Positions 15,762-25,357 of a DNA stretch of 64,000 nucleotides are shown one piece after another; the first letter of the stretch is position 1; every line of letters starts with the position of its first letter. The position numbers and the translations under genes were made by a program. The stretch lies in contig NZ_CP042326.1 of the NCBI RefSeq assembly GCF_007904085.1, forward strand, positions 3,162,001 through 3,226,000. The letters run 5' to 3'. The notes under the pieces were generated by a model. The model worked only from the letters and a program-made list of their open reading frames with translations. It was not told where the DNA came from and did not search any database. Origin of the DNA: Euhalothece natronophila Z-M001. GTDB taxonomy: Bacteria; Cyanobacteriota; Cyanobacteriia; Cyanobacteriales; Rubidibacteraceae.

Positions 15762-16949
15762 ATGGTGATCAAGCAAGTACAACCAGCATTACTAGTTTTA
15801 GAAGACGGAACAATTTTTCAGGGAAAATCCTTTGGCGCAAAAGGAACCACCATTGGAGAAGTCGTGTTTAATACAGGGATGACTGGTTATCAGGAAGTAT
15901 TAACTGATCCCAGTTATCGGGGACAAATTATTACTTTTACCTATCCTGAATTGGGAAATACAGGGGTTAACGCTGAGGATGAAGAATCAGACGCGCCTCA
16001 GGTGCGAGGAGTGATTGCTCGTAATGTCTGTTATTTTCCCAGTAACTGGCGATTAGGTTCCCCCTATGCTTCGCAAGCGTGCAGTTCTCTCCCTGACTAT
16101 CTCATCACTCATAATATTCTAGGAATCTATGGGATTGATACTCGCGCCCTAACCCGTATTTTACGCTCTAAAGGGGCAATGAATGGGGCAATTTCTACAG
16201 AAATACTGGATCCGCAAGCGCTATTAAAAGAAGTTCAGGCTGCCCCCTCTATGGAGGGCTTAAATTTGGTTAAGGAAGTAACCACCAAACGAGTTTATGA
16301 ATGGTCTGATCCCACCAATACACACTGGGAATTTCGTCCGACGGCTGAAGAAAGCGATGCCACCCCTCTCACCGTGGTTGCCATTGATTTTGGTATTAAA
16401 CGGAATATCCTCCGCCGTTTAGCCAGCTACGGTTGTCGGGTGATTGTTGTTCCAGCAAATACCCCTGCTGAAGACATTTATCAATATAATCCTGATGGTA
16501 TTTTCCTCTCCAATGGGCCAGGGGATCCCGCCGTGGTAAAAGAAGGCATTGAAACCACGAAAGCTCTCTTACAATACGGAAAACCCATGTTTGGAATTTG
16601 CATGGGACACCAAATTCTCGGACTCTCTTTAGGAGCAGAAACTTTTAAATTAAAATTTGGGCATCGGGGATTAAATCAACCGGCAGGGTTACAGCAAACA
16701 GTAGAAATTACCAGCCAAAATCACGGGTTTGCGATTACAGAAGAGTCTTTAAGTGCTGATGTTGAAGTTACTCATCTTAATTTGAATGATCGTACTGTTG
16801 CAGGCTTAAGGCATAAAACCCTCCCCATTTTCTCAGTACAATATCACCCAGAAGCCAGTCCTGGCCCCCATGATGCGGACTACTTATTCGCCAAATTTGT
16901 GGAATCGATGCGAGAATATCAGCAAAACCAAAAAACAATCTCAAGGTAA
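15762..16949 (+). CDS. carA: carbamoyl-phosphate synthase small subunit
   Basis: 395 residues, full length. The N-terminal CPSase small-chain domain starts [18 protein letters not shown] and includes [17 protein letters not shown]. The C-terminal class I glutamine amidotransferase domain has the nucleophile Cys in [15 protein letters not shown] and the His-Glu pair in [12 protein letters not shown]. It supplies ammonia from glutamine for carbamoyl phosphate used in arginine and pyrimidine synthesis. carB is not in the window. Confidence 0.97.
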   Translation: MVIKQVQPALLVLEDGTIFQGKSFGAKGTTIGEVVFNTGMTGYQEVLTDPSYRGQIITFTYPELGNTGVNAEDEESDAPQVRGVIARNVCYFPSNWRLGSPYASQACSSLPDYLITHNILGIYGIDTRALTRILRSKGAMNGAISTEILDPQALLKEVQAAPSMEGLNLVKEVTTKRVYEWSDPTNTHWEFRPTAEESDATPLTVVAIDFGIKRNILRRLASYGCRVIVVPANTPAEDIYQYNPDGIFLSNGPGDPAVVKEGIETTKALLQYGKPMFGICMGHQILGLSLGAETFKLKFGHRGLNQPAGLQQTVEITSQNHGFAITEESLSADVEVTHLNLNDRTVAGLRHKTLPIFSVQYHPEASPGPHDADYLFAKFVESMREYQQNQKTISR

Positions 16950-17003
16950 GACATTCTAGAGAAAAAAATATGCTAATATACACTATCTATCGAAAGTTTT
17001 TGC

Positions 17004-17390
17004 TTGTTAGAGAAGGAGGACGTTATTCCTGAACCACTTAATTTAACGGTTAGTTTACGCGGAACGCGAGAAATCCAAGAAAATTGCCAGATTTTTCGGT
17101 TAACTGGCTTGCTGGATGCGTTTTCCGAACCCACATTTGCTAAGGTGCTTGGCAAATGCATTGAAGATGGTCCCAAAAATATCATTTTAGTGCTATCTCA
17201 AATTGACTTTGTAGATAGTTCTGGTTTAGGGGCTTTAGTTCAACTGGTAAAAAAAGCTCAAAATGAAGGGGGAACTCTGCAAATTGTTACCAATGCCAGG
17301 GTAACGCAGACAGTAAAACTTGTGCGTTTAGAGAATTTTCTCTCTTTAAAACCTAGTTTAGAGGATGCTTTGGCATCTTTGGAAAAATAG
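17004..17390 (+). CDS. STAS-domain anti-sigma factor antagonist
   Basis: About 128 residues with a STAS fold: FRLTGLLDAFSEPTFAKVL, then IILVLSQIDFVDSSGLGALVQLVKKA. The Ser-Ser of DSSGLGALV is the usual phosphorylation site. These proteins act in partner-switching regulation with anti-sigma kinases and PP2C phosphatases; the partners are not nearby. The frame can start at TTG 17004, but the only good ribosome site (AAGGAGG, 17013-17019) lies inside that reading and points to the ATT at 17025, which would begin the protein at P-E-P-L-N-L-T, close to where homologues start. Confidence 0.88.
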   Translation: MLEKEDVIPEPLNLTVSLRGTREIQENCQIFRLTGLLDAFSEPTFAKVLGKCIEDGPKNIILVLSQIDFVDSSGLGALVQLVKKAQNEGGTLQIVTNARVTQTVKLVRLENFLSLKPSLEDALASLEK

Positions 17391-17537
17391 TACCCATTAA
17401 CATCATAACTTTACCCTTTCCTTTGATTTTAATAACTTAATATCAGCGATACTGCGAGCAGATTGCTCGCTTTTAAGAGCATAAAATTTGAATATTCATC
17501 TAAAAATGCTATATTCTATTCACTTTTTGCTTTTGCA

Positions 17538-17630
17538 GTGATTATTCAATTAACAACTTCTTTTAGTGTTGAGTTAACATATCATGCTATAGAACAGATT
17601 GAATATCGTGAAATTAATTATGAGAATTGA
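17538..17630 (+). pseudogene. DUF4258-like toxin fragment
   Basis: A short frame from GTG reads ...VELTYHAIEQIEYREINYEN and stops. The HAIEQIEYR segment resembles the first helix of DUF4258-type proteins, which are often encoded just upstream of a DUF2283 partner, as seen here. The rest of the domain is missing. Confidence 0.4.
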
Positions 17631-17757
17631 TTATAGACCAACTGAACAAGCGGCTTATATTCGATTACTAGATTCAAAGGTAGTGGAGTCAGAAGAACCA
17701 GAATCAGTTTTTTGTCATCTGTCATTTGTCATTTGTCCTTCGTTTTTTATAGGCTAA
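17620..17757 (+). pseudogene. truncated DUF2283-family antitoxin-like fragment
   Basis: An ATG overlapping the end of the previous fragment opens MRIDYRPTEQAAYIRLLDSKVVESEEPE, the typical DUF2283 N-terminus, then runs into a low-complexity repeat that encodes CHLSFVICPSF and stops. That low-complexity element (GTCATTTGTC-like units) also occurs near 26255, 43735 and 52128 and probably interrupted the gene. The rest of the 17,400-17,860 gap shows nothing else. Confidence 0.5.
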
Positions 17758-17861
17758 TGAGTAACTATTAATGGCTGATCGCGAAAAGCAAAAACTATAG
17801 CTTTACTCTTAATTAATTTAATGAATAATAATTGGTAATGGAATCATGATTAGAACCAAAA

Positions 17862-18302
17862 ATGGAACAGCCAACTAATCCCCATGATGGTGCTTCCGAA
17901 GCGGAATTATTTGTATTGGGAGAGGGATTAGAAAATATTCCTCCTGTAGAAAGTTTGTCGCCAGCAGGGTTGGCTTATATTGGGGATGCGGTTTATGAAC
18001 TTTATGTTCGTCTTCATTATTTATTACCCCCAAAACACATTTCCGACTATCATCAACAAGTTGTCTCAAAGGTACGGGCGGAAAAGCAAGCGCAACAGTT
18101 AGAAGCCCTAAAGCCTCATTTGACCGATGCAGAAAAAGAAATTGTCAAACGAGGACGTAATGCCACCACAAGACCGCCTCGGCGTTTGTCTGCTAAAATT
18201 TATCAGCAGGCAACCAGTTTAGAAACATTAGTAGGATATCTATTCTTGCGCGATCGCGCTCGTTTAAAAGCCCTACTATTATGGTTAAAAGAATATGAAT
18301 GA
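17862..18302 (+). CDS. mrnC: Mini-ribonuclease III
   Basis: 146 residues, an RNase III catalytic domain without the dsRNA-binding domain. Signature: [19 protein letters not shown], then [31 protein letters not shown] and [13 protein letters not shown]. In other bacteria it matures 23S rRNA ends. Its end overlaps the start of rlmB by 8 bp, so the two rRNA-processing genes are translationally coupled. Confidence 0.95.
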   Translation: MEQPTNPHDGASEAELFVLGEGLENIPPVESLSPAGLAYIGDAVYELYVRLHYLLPPKHISDYHQQVVSKVRAEKQAQQLEALKPHLTDAEKEIVKRGRNATTRPPRRLSAKIYQQATSLETLVGYLFLRDRARLKALLLWLKEYE

Positions 18303-19176
18303 AAAACCTCGTAAGCGTAACAAGCCGAAACCCAACAAAGGAAAACCCTTTCCCAAATCTGGTCGCCCTAAAAGTAAAAAGCCTGATCCGAGTCAAAAAG
18401 CAGAAAAATCTGATCACGGGGATGATGATCTAATCTATGGTCGTCATAGTGTGTTGGCAGCGTTAGAAAGTAAACGGCAGTTAAATCGAGTTTGGATTAC
18501 CCCAAAGTTACGCTATAGCAGTTCTTTTAATTCTTTCCTGCAAACGGCGAAAAAGCAGGGAACTATTATTGATGAAGTGGGAACAGAACGCTTAAATCAA
18601 ATTACTCGCGGTGGTAATCATCAAGGGGTAGTAGCCCAAATTGCCCCCTATCACTATCTGGAATTAAATGAATTAGTCGAAAAAGCCCACGCCAATAGTC
18701 AAAAGCCCATTATTATCGCGGCTGAAGGCATTACAGATCCTCAAAATTTAGGGGCGATTATTCGCAGTGCAGAAGCATTAGGCGCACAAGGAGTTGTCAT
18801 TCCGCAGCGCCGCGCCGTGGGAATTACTTCTACCGTGATGAAAGTGGCAGCGGGAGCGTTAGAATATTTGCCAGTAGCGCGAGTGGTTAATTTGTCTCGG
18901 GCTTTGGAAGATTTGAAAAAAGGGGGCTTTTGGATTTATGGTACAGTGGCGGATGATGGCAAAGCATTGCCTGAAGTGAGTTTTGATAATGCTGTGGTGT
19001 TAGTGGTAGGAGGCGAAGGAGAAGGGTTGAGTTTGTTAACCCAACGCCATTGTGATGAACTGATTTCTATTCCTTTAGTGGGAAAAACCGAGAGCTTAAA
19101 TGCTCATGTTGCTTGCGCGATCGCGCTTTATGAGGTATCTGGTCGTCATCGTCGCAAATCTTTTAATCTTTCCTAA
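18295..19176 (+). CDS. rlmB: 23S rRNA (guanosine-2'-O)-methyltransferase, RlmB/TrmH family
   Basis: 293 residues. After a basic, disordered N-terminus (Lys/Pro-rich, about 1-40) comes the SpoU substrate-binding domain starting [14 protein letters not shown], then the knotted SpoU methyltransferase domain. SAM-site motifs are [36 protein letters not shown] and [22 protein letters not shown]. It overlaps mrnC by 8 bp. Sites other than G2251 remain possible within the family. Confidence 0.93.
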   Translation: MNEKPRKRNKPKPNKGKPFPKSGRPKSKKPDPSQKAEKSDHGDDDLIYGRHSVLAALESKRQLNRVWITPKLRYSSSFNSFLQTAKKQGTIIDEVGTERLNQITRGGNHQGVVAQIAPYHYLELNELVEKAHANSQKPIIIAAEGITDPQNLGAIIRSAEALGAQGVVIPQRRAVGITSTVMKVAAGALEYLPVARVVNLSRALEDLKKGGFWIYGTVADDGKALPEVSFDNAVVLVVGGEGEGLSLLTQRHCDELISIPLVGKTESLNAHVACAIALYEVSGRHRRKSFNLS

Positions 19177-19264
19177 GTTGGTGGCAAAACAGTAGAAAAA
19201 ACCGACAAGATTAAATACAGTAGAATTATCCGACACCGATTTTAGACACAATTGGGTCTTAACA

Positions 19265-19552
19265 ATGCAAGAGTATATCCTATCAATCCTAGAATTTTTC
19301 GGTAAAGCCTGGTGGATCGAAATTAAAACCGAGTCCCCCAAATGTACTTACTATTTTGGGCCTTTTGTCAGTAAACGAGAGGCAAAAAAACTAAAACCAG
19401 GTTATATAGAAGATTTAGAAGGAGAAGGGGCAACCATTATTTCCCTACAAATGAAGCGTTGCCAACCCACTGTCCTTACCATTGAAGAAGAAGAGGAAAG
19501 TGGGGAGGAGGCTAGGGAAAAGTTCCCCACCTTAACAGGTAAAGAGTCTTAA
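19265..19552 (+). CDS. DUF1816 domain-containing protein
   Basis: 95 residues. The domain starts FFGKAWWIEIKTESPKCTYYFGPFVSKREAKK and ends near GYIEDLEGEGATII, the typical cyanobacterial DUF1816; the tail is acidic. Its fold resembles the small linker-type domains of phycobilisome proteins, but the function is not established. Its end overlaps convergent folB by 4 bp. Confidence 0.88.
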   Translation: MQEYILSILEFFGKAWWIEIKTESPKCTYYFGPFVSKREAKKLKPGYIEDLEGEGATIISLQMKRCQPTVLTIEEEEESGEEAREKFPTLTGKES

Positions 19553-19908
19553 GACTTTTCCCGAGTAATCTCAACCGTAATCTCACCGCCAAAGTTAGGA
19601 ATGGGAGGAGACGGTTTTGATAAAGAAACAGAGACTTTTTGTACTAAGTTAAAATTAAGGAGTGATTGCGCGATCGCGCTTGCGAGTTTTTCAATTAAAG
19701 AAAACTTTTGAGTTTCAATGAGAGACTTCACATCTGCAATAGCTTGGCGATAATCAAGGGTATCCTTAATATCGTCACTGTCGCCTGCAGGCGCTAAATC
19801 CACCCACAGAATTAAATTTACCTCAAACCATTGTCCTAATACCTGTTCCTCTGGTAAAAACCCTGTATAACCATAACAACGGATATTCTGTATTCTAATC
19901 GCGTCCAT
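19549..19908 (-). CDS. folB: dihydroneopterin aldolase
   Basis: 119 residues. Signature: IRIQNIRCYGYTGFLPEEQVLGQWFEVNLILWVDL, then DTLDYRQAIADVKSLIE and LIEKLASAIAQSLL, ending VSVSLSKPSPPIPNFGGEITVEI. It converts dihydroneopterin to 6-hydroxymethyl-dihydropterin in folate synthesis. Convergent with the DUF1816 gene. Confidence 0.95.
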   Translation of the reverse strand: MDAIRIQNIRCYGYTGFLPEEQVLGQWFEVNLILWVDLAPAGDSDDIKDTLDYRQAIADVKSLIETQKFSLIEKLASAIAQSLLNFNLVQKVSVSLSKPSPPIPNFGGEITVEITREKS

Positions 19909-20020
19909 AAAACCATTTTCTGAAATAAGCCATCACTATTTTAAGAGAAAATATCCCCTTGTATCGGTCAATCGAATCCAGTATTTTGATCTTATATTTA
20001 ATTTTTAAGGTTCTCTAAAA

Positions 20021-21361
20021 ATGACCATTGCACGAACCATTTGTTTAGGGTTTATTGCCGTTATCTCCGTGGGAACGATTTTATTACTTTTCCCCATTAC
20101 CACCAGTGATGGCAGTTGGAATGACCCAATTACTGCCCTTTTTACAGCTACCTCGGCGGTATGTGTCACGGGGTTAGCTGTGGTTGACACGGGAACTCAT
20201 TTTTCCTTTTGGGGACAATTAATTATTTTATTCCTGATTCAAATTGGGGGGTTAGGGTATATGACTACCAATACCTTCCTTTTATTAGTAATTCGCAAAA
20301 AGTTTGATCTGCGACAAAAAGTTGCCATTGATCAGTCTTTTGATCGCCCTTTTCTGCAAGGAAGTCGTAATTTAATTATTTCCATTATTGCTACCAGTCT
20401 TATTTTTGAATTAACAGGATTTTTTCTTTTAACTAATTTATTTTCCGACCATGATAATACGATATGGCTAGCCTTATTTCATAGTATAAGTGCTTGGAAT
20501 AATGCAGGATTTAGCCTTTTTAGTGACAGTTTAATGAGTTACCAATCTTCCTTACAGGCTAACATAATTTTTCCAATTTTAATTATTTTTGGAGGCTTAG
20601 GCTATCAAGCCATTTTTGAAATGTTTATGTGGAGTAAACAGAAATTTGAAGAGCGAGTTTTAAATAAAAATACTGAACAAATTATTTTTTCCTTAAATTC
20701 TAAGATTGTTAGTAATACAACTTTAATTCTTTTATTTCTAGGAACAGTTGCTTTCTTCTTAACTGACTTTAGTAATGCTAGAGTTTTTGGTGATTTACCC
20801 TTACACGAACGCTTTTTAGGGGCTTGGTTTCAATCTGTTACCACTCGAACTGCTGGATTTAATTCTGTTGATATTAGCAATATGACCAATGCGGGATTAT
20901 TTATTACTATTGCTTTTATGGTCATTGGAGCAAGCCCTAGTGGTACAGGAGGAGGCTTAAAAACAACAACCCTAAGAATTTTAATTAACTCAACAATTTC
21001 TACTCTTAAAGGTAAAACAGAAGTTATTGTTTACGAAAGACGAGTTCCTGTTAATTTAATCCTAAAAGCAGTGGGCGTTTTATGTGCTTCCTTTACCCTT
21101 CTTACCACTGTTACCGCCCTAATTGCTATTACTGATCCCAATTTAAGCTTTATTCAGATTCTCTTTGAAGTTTGTTCTGCTTTCGCGACAGTCGGACTTT
21201 CCACAGGAATTACTGGCAGTTTATCCCCCTTGGGAAAATTGATTATTATTGCTACCATGTATATTGGAAGAGTGGGGATTCTAATTGTTATTAATACCTT
21301 AGTTAAAGCCTCACCCCCAAGTTTAATTAAGTATCCAGAAGAAAACTTATTAGTCGGATAA
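20021..21361 (+). CDS. TrkH/KtrB-family potassium uptake channel subunit
   Basis: 446 residues with eight or more membrane spans arranged in four pore-loop repeats. Loop motifs are visible: TSAVCVTGLAVVDTG, ISAWNNAGFSLFSD, VTTRTAGFNSVDI and CSAFATVGLSTGITG, each with the conserved Gly of the filter. It forms the K+ (or Na+-coupled K+) pore with the KtrA/TrkA-type regulator encoded 19 bp downstream. Comparable to Synechocystis KtrB. Confidence 0.94.
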   Translation: MTIARTICLGFIAVISVGTILLLFPITTSDGSWNDPITALFTATSAVCVTGLAVVDTGTHFSFWGQLIILFLIQIGGLGYMTTNTFLLLVIRKKFDLRQKVAIDQSFDRPFLQGSRNLIISIIATSLIFELTGFFLLTNLFSDHDNTIWLALFHSISAWNNAGFSLFSDSLMSYQSSLQANIIFPILIIFGGLGYQAIFEMFMWSKQKFEERVLNKNTEQIIFSLNSKIVSNTTLILLFLGTVAFFLTDFSNARVFGDLPLHERFLGAWFQSVTTRTAGFNSVDISNMTNAGLFITIAFMVIGASPSGTGGGLKTTTLRILINSTISTLKGKTEVIVYERRVPVNLILKAVGVLCASFTLLTTVTALIAITDPNLSFIQILFEVCSAFATVGLSTGITGSLSPLGKLIIIATMYIGRVGILIVINTLVKASPPSLIKYPEENLLVG

Positions 21362-21380
21362 ATTATTAACTTATTGTATT

Positions 21381-22136
21381 GTGGATATTAAAGCCTCTTT
21401 TAAGATTTTTAATCAGTTTCGCTATCAACCAAAAGAATTTGCAGTGATTGGTTTAGGGCGTTTTGGTCGCGCTGTTTGTGGAGAATTAAGGCAATTAGGG
21501 TGTGACGTTTTAGCCACTGATCGGGACGAGAAATTGGTTAATCAAGCCCTAACCGATAAAATTACTTCCCATGCCGTCCAGCTTGATGCTACAGAGGCTT
21601 CTGCCCTCAAAGAAGCGGGAATTTTTGAATTTGATGTGGTGATTATTGCCATTGGCGACTATATACAAGAAAGTATTGTTGCTACCCTTAATGTGAAAGA
21701 AAATGGGGTAAAATATGTTGTCGCCAAAGCCTCTTCTCATATTCATGGGAAATTGCTAAAACGAGTAGGGGCTGATCGCGTTGTTTTTCCTGAAAGAGAT
21801 GCTGGAAACGAACTTGCCCGTTATTTAGCCCAACCAGGGATTTTAGACAAATTTGAACTGGATCCCGAACATAGTATTGTCAGTATTCAAATTCCAGAAG
21901 CGTTTGATGGACAGACATTAGAAAGCTTAGATTTAAGAACTCATTATGGCTTAAACGTCATTGCAATTAAATATGGGGAAAAATTTGAATATAACCCCCC
22001 TGGAAATTATCGCTTGCATAAAGGGTTAAAAATGATTGTTGTCGGGGCAAATTCTGATATTAAACGCTTACCTACAGATTCTCATCAGCAACATATTCAA
22101 TCTGATGAAGCTGGAGAATTAGAAAAGGGGGTTTAA
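21381..22136 (+). CDS. KtrA/TrkA-family potassium channel regulatory subunit
   Basis: 251 residues from a GTG start. An N-terminal RCK_N Rossmann domain (FAVIGLGRFGRAVCGELRQLGCDVLATDRD) binds nucleotide; a C-terminal RCK_C domain spans about 150-225 (IVSIQIPEAFDGQTLESLDLR, then LKMIVVGANSDIKRL). It gates the membrane subunit encoded upstream in the same operon. Confidence 0.94.
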   Translation: MDIKASFKIFNQFRYQPKEFAVIGLGRFGRAVCGELRQLGCDVLATDRDEKLVNQALTDKITSHAVQLDATEASALKEAGIFEFDVVIIAIGDYIQESIVATLNVKENGVKYVVAKASSHIHGKLLKRVGADRVVFPERDAGNELARYLAQPGILDKFELDPEHSIVSIQIPEAFDGQTLESLDLRTHYGLNVIAIKYGEKFEYNPPGNYRLHKGLKMIVVGANSDIKRLPTDSHQQHIQSDEAGELEKGV

Positions 22137-22219
22137 AAAATTCAGGTTTGGAAAAATAATAGTGATAACCTGAGTAAAGGTGTTGATTATTGAGACTTTT
22201 CGATTTATTCTCCTAAAAC

Positions 22220-23461
22220 GTGAACGTAAAAACTTCTATTGATCTGAAACAATTAAAACCAGGAGACAGTCTAACTGTCACCATTGAACGGTTCAACAAC
22301 AAGTATCTGGGAGAAACTACCTTACAGGGAAAAGCTGTAGTAGTGCCAGGGAGTATTCCAGGAGAGACGATCCGAGGAGAGGTGGTTCGGAATTGGAAAC
22401 GTCGCCTCCTTTTAAAGGCTGTGGAGATTATTGATTCAAGTCGCGATCGCGCTACCCCACAATGCAAACATTTTACCCACTGTGCCGGTTGTCAATTTCA
22501 ACATATCGACTACCAGGCGCAATTAAAAATTAAAGAATCTCGCCTCAGAAGTTATTTTGATAGTGATCACCCTGCAACCCCCCTTCCCTTAAGAGGAATT
22601 ATTGGTTCTCCCACTCCCTATCGTTATCGCAACAGCATCAAACTTCATGGCCCAGGGGAACCAGGCTTTTGGCAAGTGTTAGGGGTGGATATGATGCGAA
22701 ATCAAGAATGCCCCATTTGTGTGGAAAGTGTGGATAAAGCCCTACAACAACAGCGAGAAAAACAATTTCAAGATTTTACCAGTAACGGTATCCTTAATGT
22801 GCTGATTCGGGGAACAAAACTAGGAGAAGTTTATATTGGCCCCGAAAATCCCCAACCCGACGAGATTGCCTGGTTAAATGAAGAATTAACCCATCCTCTA
22901 ACCGGGGTGAGTTATCAGTTAATTGTACCAGCCCATGCGTTTTGGCAAGGAAGTACCCCCATGCTTCCTACTTTAGTGGAACAAGTAGTGCGTCCCATCC
23001 AAGAATTTCAGCCTGATACCCTGATCGAGAGTTATTGTGGTATGGGCTTATTTGGCATTATGAGTGCGCCCTATGCTAGAGAGGTGATTGGTATTGAAGA
23101 ACATCCCTTAGCTATTGAAGCGGCAAAGCAGAATCAAGAGAATTTAGACATTGAGAATCTTCGTATCTTTCGCAGTAAAACTGAAGATCGGTTGGGGGAT
23201 TTTTTAGCAGAATTGCCTTCAGAAAAATCTAGTTTAATTGTTGATCCACCACGTAGTGGACTCCCAAAAAAGGTACTCAAGCAAATACTTGCTACTCCTC
23301 CGCAGCAGTTAGTCTATGTTAGTTGTAGCCCTGAAAGTTTTGCTCGTAATCTTCATGCTTTATGTCGCGAAACGTATCAATTACAGGATGTGGTGGGATT
23401 AGATTTATTTCCACAAACGAAACATTTAGAATGTGTGGGGGTTTTAGAGAGAAGAGTTTAG
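22220..23461 (+). CDS. TRAM/Fe-S RNA uracil-C5 methyltransferase (RlmD/RlmCD-like), first paralogue
   Basis: 413 residues from GTG. An N-terminal TRAM domain (residues 10-75) is followed by the 4Fe-4S Cys cluster CKHFTHCAGCQFQH and the SAM methyltransferase domain with ESYCGMGLFG, VDPPRSGL and catalytic VYVSCSPESFARN. It methylates uridine in rRNA or tRNA. A second, longer member is at 34330-35706; the two may cover different sites, as in bacteria with separate RlmC/RlmD-type activities. Confidence 0.9.
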   Translation: MNVKTSIDLKQLKPGDSLTVTIERFNNKYLGETTLQGKAVVVPGSIPGETIRGEVVRNWKRRLLLKAVEIIDSSRDRATPQCKHFTHCAGCQFQHIDYQAQLKIKESRLRSYFDSDHPATPLPLRGIIGSPTPYRYRNSIKLHGPGEPGFWQVLGVDMMRNQECPICVESVDKALQQQREKQFQDFTSNGILNVLIRGTKLGEVYIGPENPQPDEIAWLNEELTHPLTGVSYQLIVPAHAFWQGSTPMLPTLVEQVVRPIQEFQPDTLIESYCGMGLFGIMSAPYAREVIGIEEHPLAIEAAKQNQENLDIENLRIFRSKTEDRLGDFLAELPSEKSSLIVDPPRSGLPKKVLKQILATPPQQLVYVSCSPESFARNLHALCRETYQLQDVVGLDLFPQTKHLECVGVLERRV

Positions 23462-23496
23462 AGAAACTTTGATTAAGCGCGATCGCGCAATATCGC

Positions 23497-24189
23497 CTAA
23501 TTCACTTTCTTGGGTAAATTGCTAAATAGCCACTCTGTACTTTTTTGTAATTTAATTTGATAAGGCTCATGATCAAGTAGCTTAGTAAAACTTGGAAAAG
23601 ATTTTCTTAAAAATCCTGATTTACTATAAGTTCCTAATAATTCTTTTAAAATGTCAACTTCTTGATTAAAATTCTCAATTTTTTCTTGAAAAGTATTAAT
23701 AGATATATCTTGCTTTTGTAATTCATATTGGTAATCAGTTTTTAATTCATCTAATCTTTCTTTCATTAATATTACTTCTTCTTCAGTAAAGTATTCTTCT
23801 TCACTAATTTCAAATTTTTCAATTAAGTGATTGATTTGGAATTGCTGTTCGTTGATTATTTTTATATGAGAAAAAGTGCTGATTTCTTCACTAATATAAG
23901 TAACCCAATTGGCTAAATATTTTTCAAGTTCTAAAATTTCAATTGAGAAAATTTCCTCTACCTCCATTAAGTAAGAAGGACTCAAGGATAAATTTCCCTC
24001 TGTCTCACTAACAAATTCAAAGTCAAAGTAATAGCGTCTGTCTGGAAAATAACTAATTGCCAAAAGTTTACTATCATTTCTCTCAATGCAAAAATCACTT
24101 TCACTAATATAGGGACTATCTGATTTTAAGTGCTTACGAATTTTAGATTCTCTTAACATTTTTATTGCTGTGACGACAAAAACATTCAT
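23497..24189 (-). CDS. hypothetical coiled-coil protein
   Basis: 230 residues, not recognised. The first 70 residues are mixed alpha/beta (LRESKIRKHLKSDSPYISESDFCIERND, then FPDRRYYFDFEFVSETEG), and residues about 85-190 are Glu/Lys-rich and predicted to be coiled coil. No signal peptide and no catalytic motif seen. It is AT-richer than its neighbours and stands alone between a methyltransferase gene and arsM, so it may be an acquired gene. Confidence 0.6.
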   Translation of the reverse strand: MNVFVVTAIKMLRESKIRKHLKSDSPYISESDFCIERNDSKLLAISYFPDRRYYFDFEFVSETEGNLSLSPSYLMEVEEIFSIEILELEKYLANWVTYISEEISTFSHIKIINEQQFQINHLIEKFEISEEEYFTEEEVILMKERLDELKTDYQYELQKQDISINTFQEKIENFNQEVDILKELLGTYSKSGFLRKSFPSFTKLLDHEPYQIKLQKSTEWLFSNLPKKVN

Positions 24190-24387
24190 TGATCAGTGCT
24201 CAATGAGAAAATAACAAATAACAAGTGTAACAATACTTTTTCCATATTAGGTAACGAAATTTTCCAGAAAGGGGGCAAAGTCTAGAGTTCTAGCCACTTT
24301 ATTGGTAAATTTTAATCTAAATTCAGAAAAAATTAAGTAAGCGCTTGCATAATTAATTAAAGAAGTGTCTTAAAAGCGATATCACTG

Positions 24388-25357
24388 ATGACCTATCTCG
24401 AAACGACTGCCGAATTTTATCAAGAAGTTGCTGAAACCCCAGAAGTGGGATTATGTTGCGTTCAAAGTGGTTCATTTCAACTCCCCGGATTGAAGATTCC
24501 CACAGCAATGGAGGAAATGAACTATGGCTGTGGTACAACCGTACAACCCACAGAATTAATGAATCAACCCACCGTTCTCTATGTTGGGGTTGGTGGAGGC
24601 TTAGAAGCCCTACAATTTGCTTATTTTTCCCCACGCCCCTGAAGCTGTGATTGCTGTAGAACCGGTGGCGGCGATGCGAGAGGCTGCCCAACGAAATCTT
24701 GCCACGGCAGCCGAGGAAAATTCTTGGTTTGACCCCAGTTTTGTCAAAATTGTTGCTGGAGATGCGTTTAATTTGCCTGTCGCGGATGAATCCGTGGATG
24801 TAGTGGCGCAAAACTGCCTCTTTAATATTTTTGAACCCCAAGACTTAGCTAAGGCTTTAAAAGAGGTATATCGAGTTCTCAAGCCAGGTGGTCGCTTATT
24901 AATGAGTGATCCCATTGCGACTCGTCCCATTCCTGAAAATTTAAGACAAGATGAACGTTTACGGGCGATGTGTTTATCTGGGGCGTTAACCTACCAAGAA
25001 TATGTGAATTTCCTTGTAGAAACTGGCTTTGGTAGTATTGAAATTCGCGCCCGTCGTCCTTACCGTCTCTTAGATACCCAAACTTATCCGTTAGAGGAAG
25101 ATTTACAGTTAGATAGTTTGGACTCGGTGGCGTTTAAGACTCCCATTCCCAGTGATGGGGCTTGTATTTTTACTGGCAAAACGGCTATTTATCGTGGTCA
25201 AGAGGAAGTTTGGAGTGATGGCGAAGGGCATACCTTTCAGCGCGGTGTTCCCTTAGGGGTTTGCGATAAAACAGCAGGGAAATTAGGCAGTAAGTTTCCT
25301 GAAAGTATTGTGGTTACTCCTTCTACTTGGCATTATCAAGGAGATGGCTGCTGTTAG
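24388..25357 (+). pseudogene. arsM: arsenite methyltransferase (arsenosugar type), single-base frameshift
   Basis: Two overlapping frames together make a full ArsM-like protein. The first gives MTYLETTAEFYQEVAETPEVG, LCCVQSG, MNYGCGTTV and LYVGVGGGLEALQFAYFS, then stops. The second continues APEAVIAVEPVAAMREAAQ, GDAFNLPVADESVDVV, LKPGGRLLMSDPIATRP and ends GDGCC. Changing one base around 24628-24642 (a T5C4 stretch) restores the frame. The enzyme methylates As(III) with SAM, the first step to arsenosugars; the usual radical-SAM partner is not adjacent. It may be a true mutation or a read error. Its 3' end overlaps the convergent hydrolase by 4 bp. Confidence 0.88.
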
